Assembly (NCBI GenBank): GCA_029268165.1
Contig: JAJUGM010000038.1
Coordinates: forward strand, 1 to 13,938
Length of the DNA: 13,938 nucleotides
From: Bacteroidota bacterium
GTDB lineage: Bacteria; Bacteroidota; Bacteroidia; Bacteroidales; UBA10428
Direction of reading: 5' to 3'
Of this stretch, positions 1 through 8,979 are shown in pieces; the first letter of the stretch is position 1, and the number at the start of each line of letters is the position of its first letter. The notes beneath the pieces were generated by a model. It ran no database searches. It worked only from the letters and a program-made list of their open reading frames with translations, and had not been told where the DNA came from. A program made the translations under genes and the position numbers.

Positions 1-127
1 AAGTTGATTAAAATCATAATATTTTATAAACGAATCTGATTGTAATGAGGTAATATCATAATTATCACAGGAACAGATTATCAGGACAGTAAAAAAAATA
101 ATATAAAAAAAGCTTTTGATCATTTTT

Positions 128-1195
128 TTACTTTTGTTTTTTCGGGTTGTAGAATGAAAAGTAATATCCAACAGAGAAAGTAAATGAATTGATGCTAAAG
201 TCGTCATCCTTATATTTAAAAAGGCTCATCAGGTATGCATTTGAGGAACGCATTTCAGGTTTAACAATATTGTTGATTCCAATATTATAACGCATGTCTA
301 TGGAAAGATAACCTCTTGGAATTTTATACCTTACCCCGCTGCCTATTATTCCATTAAAATATAATGATTTTCTGTATTTCAATAAATCTGTTTTCTCACC
401 AGGTGATGATATTTCATCGCTTCTTAGCGTAGGGATGCCTGACGCATTAACAATATAATCAGCCGAACCGCCTGTTCTGATATAATATAACATCTTTTTA
501 ATTTTGAATTCAAATGCAGCAGTGACAGGAAAAGAAAACTTATTTATCTGTTCCTCAAATGACGCGGATTCGGTAAGACTATTACCATTTTCAGTAACTA
601 TTGAATGAATATCCTCAAAAGAATACTTATTTTGTGCGTAACTAAATTCGATGTTTAGTAAAACCCTTTTACTCAGATATCTGCCAATGCCAAGTGCAAC
701 CTGATATCCGGCCTCGGAAGTATTACTAAGTTTGGTATTTGACAGGTCATACATGCTATAGGGCTCTATTATCCGCGGATTAGATAGATTGAATCCGGCT
801 GAAAATCCGATAGAAAAGACAGAGGTAGTTCTGAAGGATTCAAACAGATACACAAATTCAACAGGGTCATTGGGCATTATCTCATATTCAGGATATTTCT
901 TCAGAAATTCAAGCATGGTTTTTTCAGCTTCAAATTGTTCATCGTCGAACAAATAAACCAGGATTAATAATTTATATGCTTCAATTCGTTGCAGACGCGT
1001 AAATCCTTCTTCCATGCATGGCGCAAGCATTTTGGGAATATCATCAATCATACCGAGGTCGTATAGTTTACGCGCTTCCTGCAACGTTGATACGCAGTCT
1101 TTTTGTGCCTTCAGAGTAAATAAAAATGAAAAAAGCAGCGGCAATATAATAAAGGTTATATTTAACTTATGAGTGATTTGTGCGGAAGAAAACAT
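128..1195 (-). CDS. Outer-membrane beta-barrel protein with helical N-terminal domain
   Basis: 355 residues. A signal peptide is clear: hydrophobic stretch at about 11-28, then a likely cleavage site after Ala30 (LKA/QKDC). Residues 31-120 look helical and TPR-like. The rest (about 125-350) has the alternating aromatic/polar strands of a small porin-like barrel and ends with aromatic strands (FTFSVGYYFSFY), as expected of an outer-membrane protein recognised by the BAM machinery. This resembles the PorT-like/OMP_b-brl group. The mature protein has only two cysteines, Cys34 and Cys60, both in the N-terminal domain, so a disulfide is plausible. It begins 12 bp after the stop of the STAND NTPase gene and is the last gene of the operon. 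Ligand and exact role are unknown. It could be an envelope anchor or receptor for the upstream signalling proteins, which is inference. The barrel call is firm; the family name is not. Confidence 0.8.
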   Translation of the reverse strand: MFSSAQITHKLNITFIILPLLFSFLFTLKAQKDCVSTLQEARKLYDLGMIDDIPKMLAPCMEEGFTRLQRIEAYKLLILVYLFDDEQFEAEKTMLEFLKKYPEYEIMPNDPVEFVYLFESFRTTSVFSIGFSAGFNLSNPRIIEPYSMYDLSNTKLSNTSEAGYQVALGIGRYLSKRVLLNIEFSYAQNKYSFEDIHSIVTENGNSLTESASFEEQINKFSFPVTAAFEFKIKKMLYYIRTGGSADYIVNASGIPTLRSDEISSPGEKTDLLKYRKSLYFNGIIGSGVRYKIPRGYLSIDMRYNIGINNIVKPEMRSSNAYLMSLFKYKDDDFSINSFTFSVGYYFSFYNPKKQK

Positions 1196-1207
1196 ATGCG
1201 CTTTGTG

Positions 1208-4200
1208 TTATCTATTAGGACATGTTTTTCGGTATTCAATATCCGGACTGACATATAACTCCCATTCACGCGGAGTGAAATTCCTTTCGAGTTTTGAACA
1301 AAGCATTTCTGCCATATAATCAGCATTAGCAGGCCAGATGTAAATATAGTTTATTTTGGTCAGTTCACGTTGATCGGCTGAGGAAATAAGGTATTTTCCA
1401 TCGGGGCTAAATGCAACGGATAAAACGAAATCATTATGTTGGGTGATGATAACCGGTTTATTACCGGGATTGTGGGCATCCCACAAACGTAATGATTTGT
1501 CAGTGCTGGCTGTGGCTATTTGCTTGTCATCGGGACTATATTCAACATCGACAATTCTTGAGGCATGTGCAGGAATACTTTTAAGTACGGTATTGGTTTT
1601 TATATCAAGTATTCTTAATGTACCATTCTTATCGCCGAAAGCTATCTTTGTTCCGTTTGAATTAAAGGCCATTGCATAAATAGCGTTACCATCAGACTGG
1701 AATAAAACGGTTTTTTCTTTATTATTTATAGTATATCTGATGATTCTTCCGTCGTCAGTTCCGACCACCAAAAAAACGCCTCCGGGAGACAGGCACATAC
1801 TACGGATTTTATAATCTGCCTGTAAAAATGTACTGTTATTTCCTGATATCAGATCCCAATAAATTATAGTATTATCGGTGCTTGCTGAGAACAATCCTCT
1901 GTTATCCTCTGTAAATTCGAGAATTTCAACCCAGCCTTTATGACCTTCAAGCAATGTTGGCATGGTATTAGCCTGATTGAGGTTAAAGAGCTGAATGCCT
2001 GCCGTTGTAGTTCCGCAGGCTAACCAACGGCCGTTTTTGCTGACGGCCAGCGATCGGTTAATGAAATTATTGTCAATAAGAGTACGGTATGATTTAGTGC
2101 TTGATAATAAGTCCCATCTTAAAATTCTGCCATCACTGCCTGATGTATAAAATACATGGGAATTCCCTGCAAATGCAATTGACCTTATAGCACCTTCATG
2201 GCCTTTCAATCCGTTGTAATTTTGTCCGTTAAACGCAACCAGTGCAGCGTACAAAGCGTTATAAACATCAGGCTGGTTCATCTGGCCTTCATATTCTTTA
2301 TTAAATGAATAGGCCTGTAAAGCCAGTAAACCGATAAGATTTTTATCTTCCAGCTGTAATGCTTTGGTTGCCATTGCCTGTGAAACGGATAACATTCGTT
2401 TTTGCGCTGCAAGCATCTTTTCACGCTCGGATTGTGTTTTTTGCTGTAATGCTTTTTCAGCTGCTTTTTCGGCTTCAGTTTTTTCATGAAGAAAAACTTC
2501 GCTTTGCTTTACAGCTTCATTTGCCTGGTTTAATGCACTTAGTTTTTCTTTTTCAAGCATGTGTGCCTGTATGATAGCCTGAGCTTTTTGCCTTTCTGCT
2601 GAATCTGCAATTAGTTGAGCAAGTAGTTTTTCAATTTCAGCCCTGTCGGCTTTACCCTCTGCTAAAACACGCAGGCTATCTGACTCACGCTTTCTGAATT
2701 CGGCTTCATCACGCTGAATTTGTGCTTCTTTACTTTCTTTGTTAGCCCTTTGCCACTGGGTGAGGGCGAAAAGCCCCATAAAAGCGAGAACTACAGCAGC
2801 AGATGTCATATATAATGCCAGCTTCCGTGTACGGCTTAGTTCGAGTCGCTGAATTTTAACCTTATTTTGCTCTTCCTGTAAGTATTTCTTTTCACTGGCA
2901 TCGAGAAAAACAATGACTTTTTCAAAAGCCGGATTGTATTTTTTAGCCCAGGCGAGTGTGGGGTTTTGTGTTTTTCTCCAGTTAAGTGCCAGATGAAGGT
3001 CAGGCGGCCTCCAGAGGCCTGTTTTGCCCAGCTGGAATTGCGTTGCGGCTTCGGCTAACCTGAGGTACATCTGTACTGATGAAAATTCTTCATCAACCCA
3101 TGTCTTCAGTTTATCCCATATACGCATTAAACTTTCATGCGAAATATCAATAACCGTGTCGCTGTCAACAGGCGTACCTTCAACCGGCGTTAAAAACGAT
3201 CTGCCCTTTGCCCTGAATTTATCAACAACCTCGATGACCTGCGATTCCGGAACCTGTGTAATTTCGGCAAGGTGCCTTACTGTTGCCGGATGCCTGATGC
3301 CTTTGTTATCGGGGCCTTTTTCGGTAAGGCATTTGAAGATACTTTTACAAATCCGTTTACCTTCTTCTGAAAGTTCATCAAAGGCTTCGTTGGCATGCAT
3401 TGACAGCGCATTTTCCACCCTACCTGCTGCTTCATAATCTCTCATTTTTATAGGAACAGCAGGGTCATTGTTTTTTGCCCAGAATTCCCAAGTGCGCATC
3501 ATTGCATGTTGCAATACCGGTAAAGGGTCATTTTTATCTTCAATGGAATTTAGAATATGGTGCAGCAGCTGAGAATCAATTTCAGCTCCGCCAACAGCCA
3601 AAGGCCCGGTAATGGCTTCCCTGAAGTCATCCCTGGTCATCTGAGGTATAAGAAAGTTACTTGAATTAATTAGCTTTGTAAAATCCTGAAATTGTGAACA
3701 TTCGCCAATAAAATCACTGCGCATCGTCAATACAAAGTAAATGGTATTTCCTTCCTGCCTGATAGCATTGACAAGCAGTTTGATATAGGCTTCCGTTTCG
3801 TTAAAAACAGTACTGTCTTTACGGCTCTCTTTAAAACGGAAAAGTTCTTCAAACTGGTCAATAATAAATAAAACATTTTCACCGGATGGTATTTTCATGT
3901 GCCTGATGGCATCAACTAATCCAAATGAACTTCTTCGTAAAACAGAAAGAATAATTTGTTTCTGTATAGCTAATTCTTCATGGTTTATGCCTTTAATTTC
4001 ATTTTCTGCAAGTGCATGGGCAAGGTTCTCAATTGGGCTGTTACCTGGCCGGCATGCGATTATTTTCCACCGTGAACCGGCGCTGGTAATAAAACCGCCA
4101 TATAATGCAGGGATTAATCCGCAGTAAATCAGCGATGATTTACCGCTTCCTGATGCCCCTGTAACGGCAGCAAAATGATTTTTTGCCAGGTATTCAAGCA

Positions 4201-4330
4201 CGATTTCGCTTTGCCCGTTGCGTCCGAAAAACAAATGACTTTCTTCAGTCGTAAAAGGTCTCAATCCGGGAAACGGATTGGTTACGGCTAATGTGCTTTT
4301 CTTAATATATTGAATTACATTTTCAGTCAT
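1208..4330 (-). CDS. Membrane-anchored nSTAND1 NTPase with C-terminal WD40 propeller
   Basis: 1040 residues. The N-terminus carries the NPFPGLRPF...FFGR signature (18-37) of nSTAND1 NTPases, then Walker A GASGSGKS (58-65), Walker B LFIIDQFEE (154-162), a sensor-like TMRSDF (202-207) and a winged-helix-type ISHESLMRIW (396-405). One membrane helix lies at about 505-524, followed by a Lys/Glu/Ala/Gln-rich coiled coil at about 530-645. About seven WD40 repeats run from 703 to 1000, with GH and WD-type ends, and the tail LERNFTPREWELY is typical of this subgroup. STAND proteins are ATP-driven switches that assemble when a sensor domain is engaged. The basic residues before the helix and the lack of a signal peptide suggest the NTPase is cytoplasmic and the propeller periplasmic. 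The start codon overlaps the TIR gene stop as ATGA, so translation is probably coupled. Similar proteins are often annotated as WD40 or 'Hat/HatR' proteins, a name without functional weight here. Confidence 0.9.
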   Translation of the reverse strand: MTENVIQYIKKSTLAVTNPFPGLRPFTTEESHLFFGRNGQSEIVLEYLAKNHFAAVTGASGSGKSSLIYCGLIPALYGGFITSAGSRWKIIACRPGNSPIENLAHALAENEIKGINHEELAIQKQIILSVLRRSSFGLVDAIRHMKIPSGENVLFIIDQFEELFRFKESRKDSTVFNETEAYIKLLVNAIRQEGNTIYFVLTMRSDFIGECSQFQDFTKLINSSNFLIPQMTRDDFREAITGPLAVGGAEIDSQLLHHILNSIEDKNDPLPVLQHAMMRTWEFWAKNNDPAVPIKMRDYEAAGRVENALSMHANEAFDELSEEGKRICKSIFKCLTEKGPDNKGIRHPATVRHLAEITQVPESQVIEVVDKFRAKGRSFLTPVEGTPVDSDTVIDISHESLMRIWDKLKTWVDEEFSSVQMYLRLAEAATQFQLGKTGLWRPPDLHLALNWRKTQNPTLAWAKKYNPAFEKVIVFLDASEKKYLQEEQNKVKIQRLELSRTRKLALYMTSAAVVLAFMGLFALTQWQRANKESKEAQIQRDEAEFRKRESDSLRVLAEGKADRAEIEKLLAQLIADSAERQKAQAIIQAHMLEKEKLSALNQANEAVKQSEVFLHEKTEAEKAAEKALQQKTQSEREKMLAAQKRMLSVSQAMATKALQLEDKNLIGLLALQAYSFNKEYEGQMNQPDVYNALYAALVAFNGQNYNGLKGHEGAIRSIAFAGNSHVFYTSGSDGRILRWDLLSSTKSYRTLIDNNFINRSLAVSKNGRWLACGTTTAGIQLFNLNQANTMPTLLEGHKGWVEILEFTEDNRGLFSASTDNTIIYWDLISGNNSTFLQADYKIRSMCLSPGGVFLVVGTDDGRIIRYTINNKEKTVLFQSDGNAIYAMAFNSNGTKIAFGDKNGTLRILDIKTNTVLKSIPAHASRIVDVEYSPDDKQIATASTDKSLRLWDAHNPGNKPVIITQHNDFVLSVAFSPDGKYLISSADQRELTKINYIYIWPANADYMAEMLCSKLERNFTPREWELYVSPDIEYRKTCPNR

Positions 4331-5787
4331 TTCTTTATTATCTGATCCAGAAAATGATGTATGGAAGCATTGTTTAATTCTTCATTCCATATTACTGTCA
4401 CATTCCTCAAAAAAAGCAACGATTTATCAGTCGTTTTTTGCGGTGAAAAAATGCCAACAGCTTTAAAAGGTTTTTCTTTACCTAAACCTGGGACTTTAAC
4501 CAGATCACGGATTTTACTGTTTAACCATTCCATTGAGCTGTTGCCCTTATATATTAATACCGCATCTGATTTTTTAAGAATATTGATGTGTTCGGTGATT
4601 GAATAGTATTCCTTATGAGCCGGCATATTATCTATTATATTAAATCCGCGCTCTTTAATCAAATCTATATATTCCTGAAGTTTTTGTTTTTCCTGTGGCT
4701 CATAAAGAAGATATAGGGTATGTCCGTTCTTTTCAATGTTTTCGGGTTTAAAAGTAAGTTCTTTCAGTTTATTATTAACAATGGTTTTAAATACTTCAAG
4801 CGGAGCTTCAACAATTTCCGTGTTTTCATGCGATTCTTCGCGTTTAATTCTTTTCAGATATAACGATTGCCGCTGGTCAGTTATTTTCAGATCATTTGGT
4901 ATCCAGATAATCTGATATGGCTTGCGTTTGTTTTCTTTTGATTCGAGATACTCTTTAACTGTCCGCACCTGAAAATCTAAAAGCGAATACTTGGAATTTT
5001 TCAAAAAATCGCCATAAAAGGCCCCCATCATGTGGATAGCCATTATTGATTGATTCAAATAATTATTAATTACAGCCTGTGCTGTTTCACTGTTATTGGG
5101 TATTGAAGCCTGAGGAACTACGTTGAAACCCATGTGACGTAATTCACGTTTCAGAATATCCCGGTTTTCCTGCTGATCAAAACTTGTTTCAGCCAGATAG
5201 ACAATATGGCTATTTTTTGATATATTTTTCCCGGTTTCTCCGGTCTTAAGCATACTGAGGGTGTTATAAATATCATAAGCAAGATCAATTAGTTTTGACC
5301 AGAATTTATTGTCGGGCAAATGGCCATTCTGAAGAATATAACTTACCGGTTTCTTATTGTAACGGTTAATTTCGTAAAAATTATAACACGGCGCAGCTTT
5401 CAGAAAATCAGGTTCCAAATCTTCCGGCACGGGACCTGTCATAATTTTAAAAATTCGGGAATTACCCGTAAATTGATCAATAGTATTATTGGCAATCTGA
5501 TGTATATATTCCAGATAGCTTCTGTAATTCTGAGATTTCAATTCAGCCTGGTCTAACACTACAATGAAAACACCGGTTTTTTTTAATGTTTCTTCAGGAC
5601 GCTCATTTATGGTATTCTGCCTCATCCGTAAATCATCATGCAGCAAAATGGTAGGGTTTTCATTAAACAGTCGTTGCACCGACACTGACAGGTAATGGCA
5701 AAACTTTTGTATCCAGTTGGCCTGAGTCGGATCAACATCTTCAGGTGTCTTACCATAACTGATAAATATGTCATATTCAAAATTCAT
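4327..5787 (-). CDS. TIR-domain protein with three TIR-like segments
   Basis: 486 residues, no signal peptide or membrane helix, so cytoplasmic. Residues 4-140 form a TIR domain: YDIFISYG at 5-12, a WIQKF helix, LLHDDLRMR at 48-56, then VFIVVLDQAELKS at 73-85. Glu93 in YRSYLEYI is the nearest match to the catalytic glutamate of NAD-cleaving TIRs, but the flanking Trp-Cys is absent. Residues 194-345 are a second Rossmann-like unit (HIVYLAETSFD, then GFNVVPQ and a SIMAIHMMGAFYGDF strand), resembling the TIR/DUF4062-like modules that accompany NTPases. Residues 356-486 are a third unit: LYLLYEP, DAVLIYKGNSSMEWLNSKIRDL, and PFKAVGIFSPQ. TIR domains either signal by assembly or hydrolyse NAD+; which applies here cannot be told. 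The gene follows the membrane protein gene by 15 bp and overlaps the STAND gene by 4 bp, so the two products are probably partners. No Shine-Dalgarno is seen. Confidence 0.82.
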   Translation of the reverse strand: MNFEYDIFISYGKTPEDVDPTQANWIQKFCHYLSVSVQRLFNENPTILLHDDLRMRQNTINERPEETLKKTGVFIVVLDQAELKSQNYRSYLEYIHQIANNTIDQFTGNSRIFKIMTGPVPEDLEPDFLKAAPCYNFYEINRYNKKPVSYILQNGHLPDNKFWSKLIDLAYDIYNTLSMLKTGETGKNISKNSHIVYLAETSFDQQENRDILKRELRHMGFNVVPQASIPNNSETAQAVINNYLNQSIMAIHMMGAFYGDFLKNSKYSLLDFQVRTVKEYLESKENKRKPYQIIWIPNDLKITDQRQSLYLKRIKREESHENTEIVEAPLEVFKTIVNNKLKELTFKPENIEKNGHTLYLLYEPQEKQKLQEYIDLIKERGFNIIDNMPAHKEYYSITEHINILKKSDAVLIYKGNSSMEWLNSKIRDLVKVPGLGKEKPFKAVGIFSPQKTTDKSLLFLRNVTVIWNEELNNASIHHFLDQIIKK

Positions 5788-5802
5788 GATATAGTCAGAA
5801 TC

Positions 5803-8800
5803 TTATGCATCTTCAATTAATTCAAATAATAATTTCCGAAAGTCGAGACTATCAAATGCAAGTATATTAAGCATTTCCTGTTCGATGCTGAAAAATTTCA
5901 GATTTGTAAGGGCTTTGAAAGTAAATGCCTCATATACTGAAAAAATGTCGCTGTAAATTATATCATTTTTTCCAAAAGTAAATACTTTGTTTTCCGAATT
6001 CCTTATTTCTGCTTTCCCGTCATAAATAATAATAAGCGGATAATGCACGTCATTCCTGCGTATGAGCAATTGATCGCCGCTGTTAAGCGTATTTATATCA
6101 AGATGCCTTGATATTTCCAGTAAAACGTCTTCGTTTATTCCCGAGCAATATTTTACCTGTTTCAGAAACCTGATTTTATCAAGTAATAAATAAGGCATTT
6201 CTTGCTTGACTGATTGTTCAACTGAATGTTGAATATCCAATGCCACTGAGTTATTAAGGCGAGGGTAAATTGAACTAAGGTAATTGCCATCTATTTGTTC
6301 AATTACATAGGCCGTCGACTCATAAAGCAATTTATCAGGGTGAAATAAAATGGATAATAATTCATTGGTTATGGCAGGTTGTTTTACTTTTAAAATACTG
6401 AAAACCGCGCATGCTTTTGTATAATATGAAATGGCGTTAAAATCACGTATAATAATCTCATGAATCAGGCTTTCAGCATTTGTTTTTTCAACCTGAAAGA
6501 AATATTCAAGTTGCCTGATACGGCTTTTAATTGACAGATTTTCAATAAGCGGGAAAAAAATCTGTTTGATCTCTTCATTGATCACCTGATCAAGCATTTC
6601 AATAGCCAGGCTGATATCAGTATCATTCCCCGCTTCCAGCATGTTCCGTATATTACTAATAGATGCAGTATTATAGGCCAGCGACAGTAAATGAAATAAT
6701 ATACTGTAATTGTCTTTTATTTCCGATTCGAGGGCTTCCTTAAGAAGCAAATATTTTTTCGACTTACTGATAATATGATATGCATTGAAATTCCATGCCA
6801 TTATATTAATTAGCCTTATAATGGCATTTAAGAGACGGTTAATATTACCCTGCGTAGCCTGAAACTTGGTTTCACGCAATGAAAGTATGGCCTGTTTAAC
6901 AAGATAACGGTTCTGGTTTTCGATTTTTGTCAGCAACAATTCTGTAGCCTTAGGGCTACCAATTTTCCCATAAATTCTGATAATTCTTGATAATACTGTA
7001 TTATCTGCATCGGGTTGCAGAAAAACCTGATCAAGCTGATCCAGGGCAGGATCTCCTATTTTTATCAAAGCCTCATAGGCCAGCTGGTAAAAGTTTGATG
7101 AAAAAAGATAACCGATAAGTATATGCCTGTGTTCGGCACAGTTCAAACGAGCCATCGCTCTCATTGCCGAATTTTTTACTTCAGGTTCAATGTCTCTTGA
7201 AAGGCTGATAACTATATCATTCCATTCCATTTTACCCGATGATCCGGCAATTTCGGCTGCAAGAATACGGTCGGCCATGTTGTGAGAATTTGAAAGCTTG
7301 TTAAGGACTTCTTTATTCTGGCCAAAACTGAGCTTTGTTTCAAAACGTTTCACGATTCTTGAAACAAGAGTTTGCGTTTCCTTGCTCTGTCCGTTTTGGA
7401 ATAATGTGCCGGTTTTTAATACCGGGAATGCATTAAGTACAGCGTATTCATCAATTTTTTCAAGCAGGTATTTCTTTATCTCAAACGAGCTTGAACCTAA
7501 TAACCCTATTAAATGTCTTTCAAATTGCATGGGTTCAATCCGCTCAAGTAATGACAAGGCAGTAATTACTTTTCGCGGATCGGTATGGTTAATAAGCCTG
7601 TGTGCTTTTTCATCAGTATTAATCAGTTCCTGCTCAACCTGCCGGATATTCACTTTAAGCTTTCTGATACTGCTTATTAATGCGTTCTGATAAGCTTTAA
7701 CCAATTGATAACTAGTTATGAGCCATAGAATAGTAAGTATCAGGATTAAAATATTTTGAAATAAAATCTTATCGAGGTTAAAATAAAGCAAGGCTATTGA
7801 TAATATCCCTGCAAAAGCCATACCGGCCATCCGGAACGAACCTTCAATGCGCGGTATAATTGCACTCTGAAACCGGATGTCAATTGTGCGGAAAAGAACT
7901 CTTAAGGAAGGTATCTCAATTGCATTAAATACTGTATGGTAGGCAATCCGGATAATAACAACCATCAGAAAAACATAAGTAAAACGGGTTAAACTGGCAG
8001 ATGTACCCGCTAAAATAATAATAAGAATAGCAGTAATCACTGCAAGACCAATAGCTATAGGCATCAAAAACAAACTATACGGCGAATCGTATGAGTAAAG
8101 AATTTTTCGTATCAGAAACCTTTCAAAAAAGAAACCAATAATAAACATCACTCCCAACGAAAAGGCAAAAAATTTAGAAAAACCTGATAGGTTTGGAAAG
8201 TTAACTGATGCCAATGCAACAAATTGATAATGCAACAGGTATCCGATAACTGTTGAAAGAATTACAAAAATCAGCAATAGAAAAGAATATCGCGTATAAA
8301 ATAATTCAATTAACTTCGACCGCAGAGGATTCTGTTTTCTGGGCGTATGATATAGTGAGGATGAAAAAAGGTGGATGACATTTATTATTAGCTGAATTAC
8401 TGTAATTGCTGATAATAAAAACATGACCGTAACCATCATCAGGTTTCTGTCCCACGGAAAATAAAATAGTCCGAACAGAACAAGTGAAGATAAAATCATT
8501 CCTGAAATCAGCGATGCCTTAATAGAAGATGATAATATTCTGTTTCTCTCAGGTGAAAATATGTTTCTTACCGAACGCCAGAAAAGCAACATAACAATAA
8601 CATTAACCGGCAGCATTAAAGTAAAGGGCATCATCAAAGGAACATTCAATATCTGTGCATAAAGAATATTTTCATTATTAAAAAGGCTTATCAGTAAGGC
8701 CAGTATCAACAGATAATTGAAAAGGACAAAAATTCTGAAATTGAGCCGGCTTGAGAAAAAAACATAAACAGCCATATAAAAGAAGCCCATGATACCTGAG

Positions 8801-8979
8801 ACCACAAAGGCCTTCGGCATCATTTCAGCGCCATAAGTTTCGATGAAATGAATATGTGAAGCGATATCAAATATAACCAGAAAAGAGCCGAGTAAAAAAG
8901 CCTGTATGCAAATTAACAAACAAACAAAAAACTCATTCAGCTTTAGACTGTTATGGTATGCAATAAATGAGTTTTTCAT
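5803..8979 (-). CDS. ATP/ADP-carrier-like membrane protein fused to HEAT-like and cNMP-binding-like domains
   Basis: 1058 residues. The first 425 hold about 12 hydrophobic helices (near 18-38, 57-76, 82-101, 107-134, 155-175, 178-204, 230-250, 267-289, 300-324, 331-350, 385-401, 407-424), an MFS-type layout. The stretch 356-394 (IPSLRVLF, then IDIRFQ and RIEGSFRMAGMAFAG) resembles nucleotide-carrier (NTT/TLC) proteins that carry HEAT tails. Residues 430-900 are almost all helical, with HEAT-like pairs (for example AMRAMARLN, YEALIKIGDPAL, RIYGKIGSPKATELL). Residues 940-1040 resemble a cyclic-nucleotide-binding barrel (LLEISRHL...LIIIYDGKAEIR). The phosphate-binding cassette is not recognisable: no GE pair and no Arg before the final strands, so cAMP or cGMP binding is doubtful. 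It is the first gene of the four-gene operon. Substrate is unknown; nucleotide or NAD-related transport would suit the TIR neighbour but is only a guess. A generic MFS relative is the alternative. Confidence 0.75.
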   Translation of the reverse strand: MKNSFIAYHNSLKLNEFFVCLLICIQAFLLGSFLVIFDIASHIHFIETYGAEMMPKAFVVSGIMGFFYMAVYVFFSSRLNFRIFVLFNYLLILALLISLFNNENILYAQILNVPLMMPFTLMLPVNVIVMLLFWRSVRNIFSPERNRILSSSIKASLISGMILSSLVLFGLFYFPWDRNLMMVTVMFLLSAITVIQLIINVIHLFSSSLYHTPRKQNPLRSKLIELFYTRYSFLLLIFVILSTVIGYLLHYQFVALASVNFPNLSGFSKFFAFSLGVMFIIGFFFERFLIRKILYSYDSPYSLFLMPIAIGLAVITAILIIILAGTSASLTRFTYVFLMVVIIRIAYHTVFNAIEIPSLRVLFRTIDIRFQSAIIPRIEGSFRMAGMAFAGILSIALLYFNLDKILFQNILILILTILWLITSYQLVKAYQNALISSIRKLKVNIRQVEQELINTDEKAHRLINHTDPRKVITALSLLERIEPMQFERHLIGLLGSSSFEIKKYLLEKIDEYAVLNAFPVLKTGTLFQNGQSKETQTLVSRIVKRFETKLSFGQNKEVLNKLSNSHNMADRILAAEIAGSSGKMEWNDIVISLSRDIEPEVKNSAMRAMARLNCAEHRHILIGYLFSSNFYQLAYEALIKIGDPALDQLDQVFLQPDADNTVLSRIIRIYGKIGSPKATELLLTKIENQNRYLVKQAILSLRETKFQATQGNINRLLNAIIRLINIMAWNFNAYHIISKSKKYLLLKEALESEIKDNYSILFHLLSLAYNTASISNIRNMLEAGNDTDISLAIEMLDQVINEEIKQIFFPLIENLSIKSRIRQLEYFFQVEKTNAESLIHEIIIRDFNAISYYTKACAVFSILKVKQPAITNELLSILFHPDKLLYESTAYVIEQIDGNYLSSIYPRLNNSVALDIQHSVEQSVKQEMPYLLLDKIRFLKQVKYCSGINEDVLLEISRHLDINTLNSGDQLLIRRNDVHYPLIIIYDGKAEIRNSENKVFTFGKNDIIYSDIFSVYEAFTFKALTNLKFFSIEQEMLNILAFDSLDFRKLLFELIEDA

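Noticed and set aside
91..130. T-rich minus-strand tract with AAAAGCTTTT after the barrel gene, as a terminator
   Set aside because: The palindrome has no loop and no GC-rich stem. The tract might help end transcription, but no convincing hairpin precedes it.
3024..3437. 137-codon open frame on the plus strand inside the STAND NTPase gene
   Set aside because: It is antisense to well-supported coding sequence and its translation shows no domain, signal or family pattern. The same holds for the other open frames opposite the large genes, such as 7298-7690, 10438-10857 and 12948-13427.
128..8979. Recent mobile island carrying the four-gene operon
   Set aside because: No transposase, integrase, flanking repeat or sharp change of composition was seen. 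The tRNA at the right end is separated from the operon by core genes and its 3' end is outside the window.
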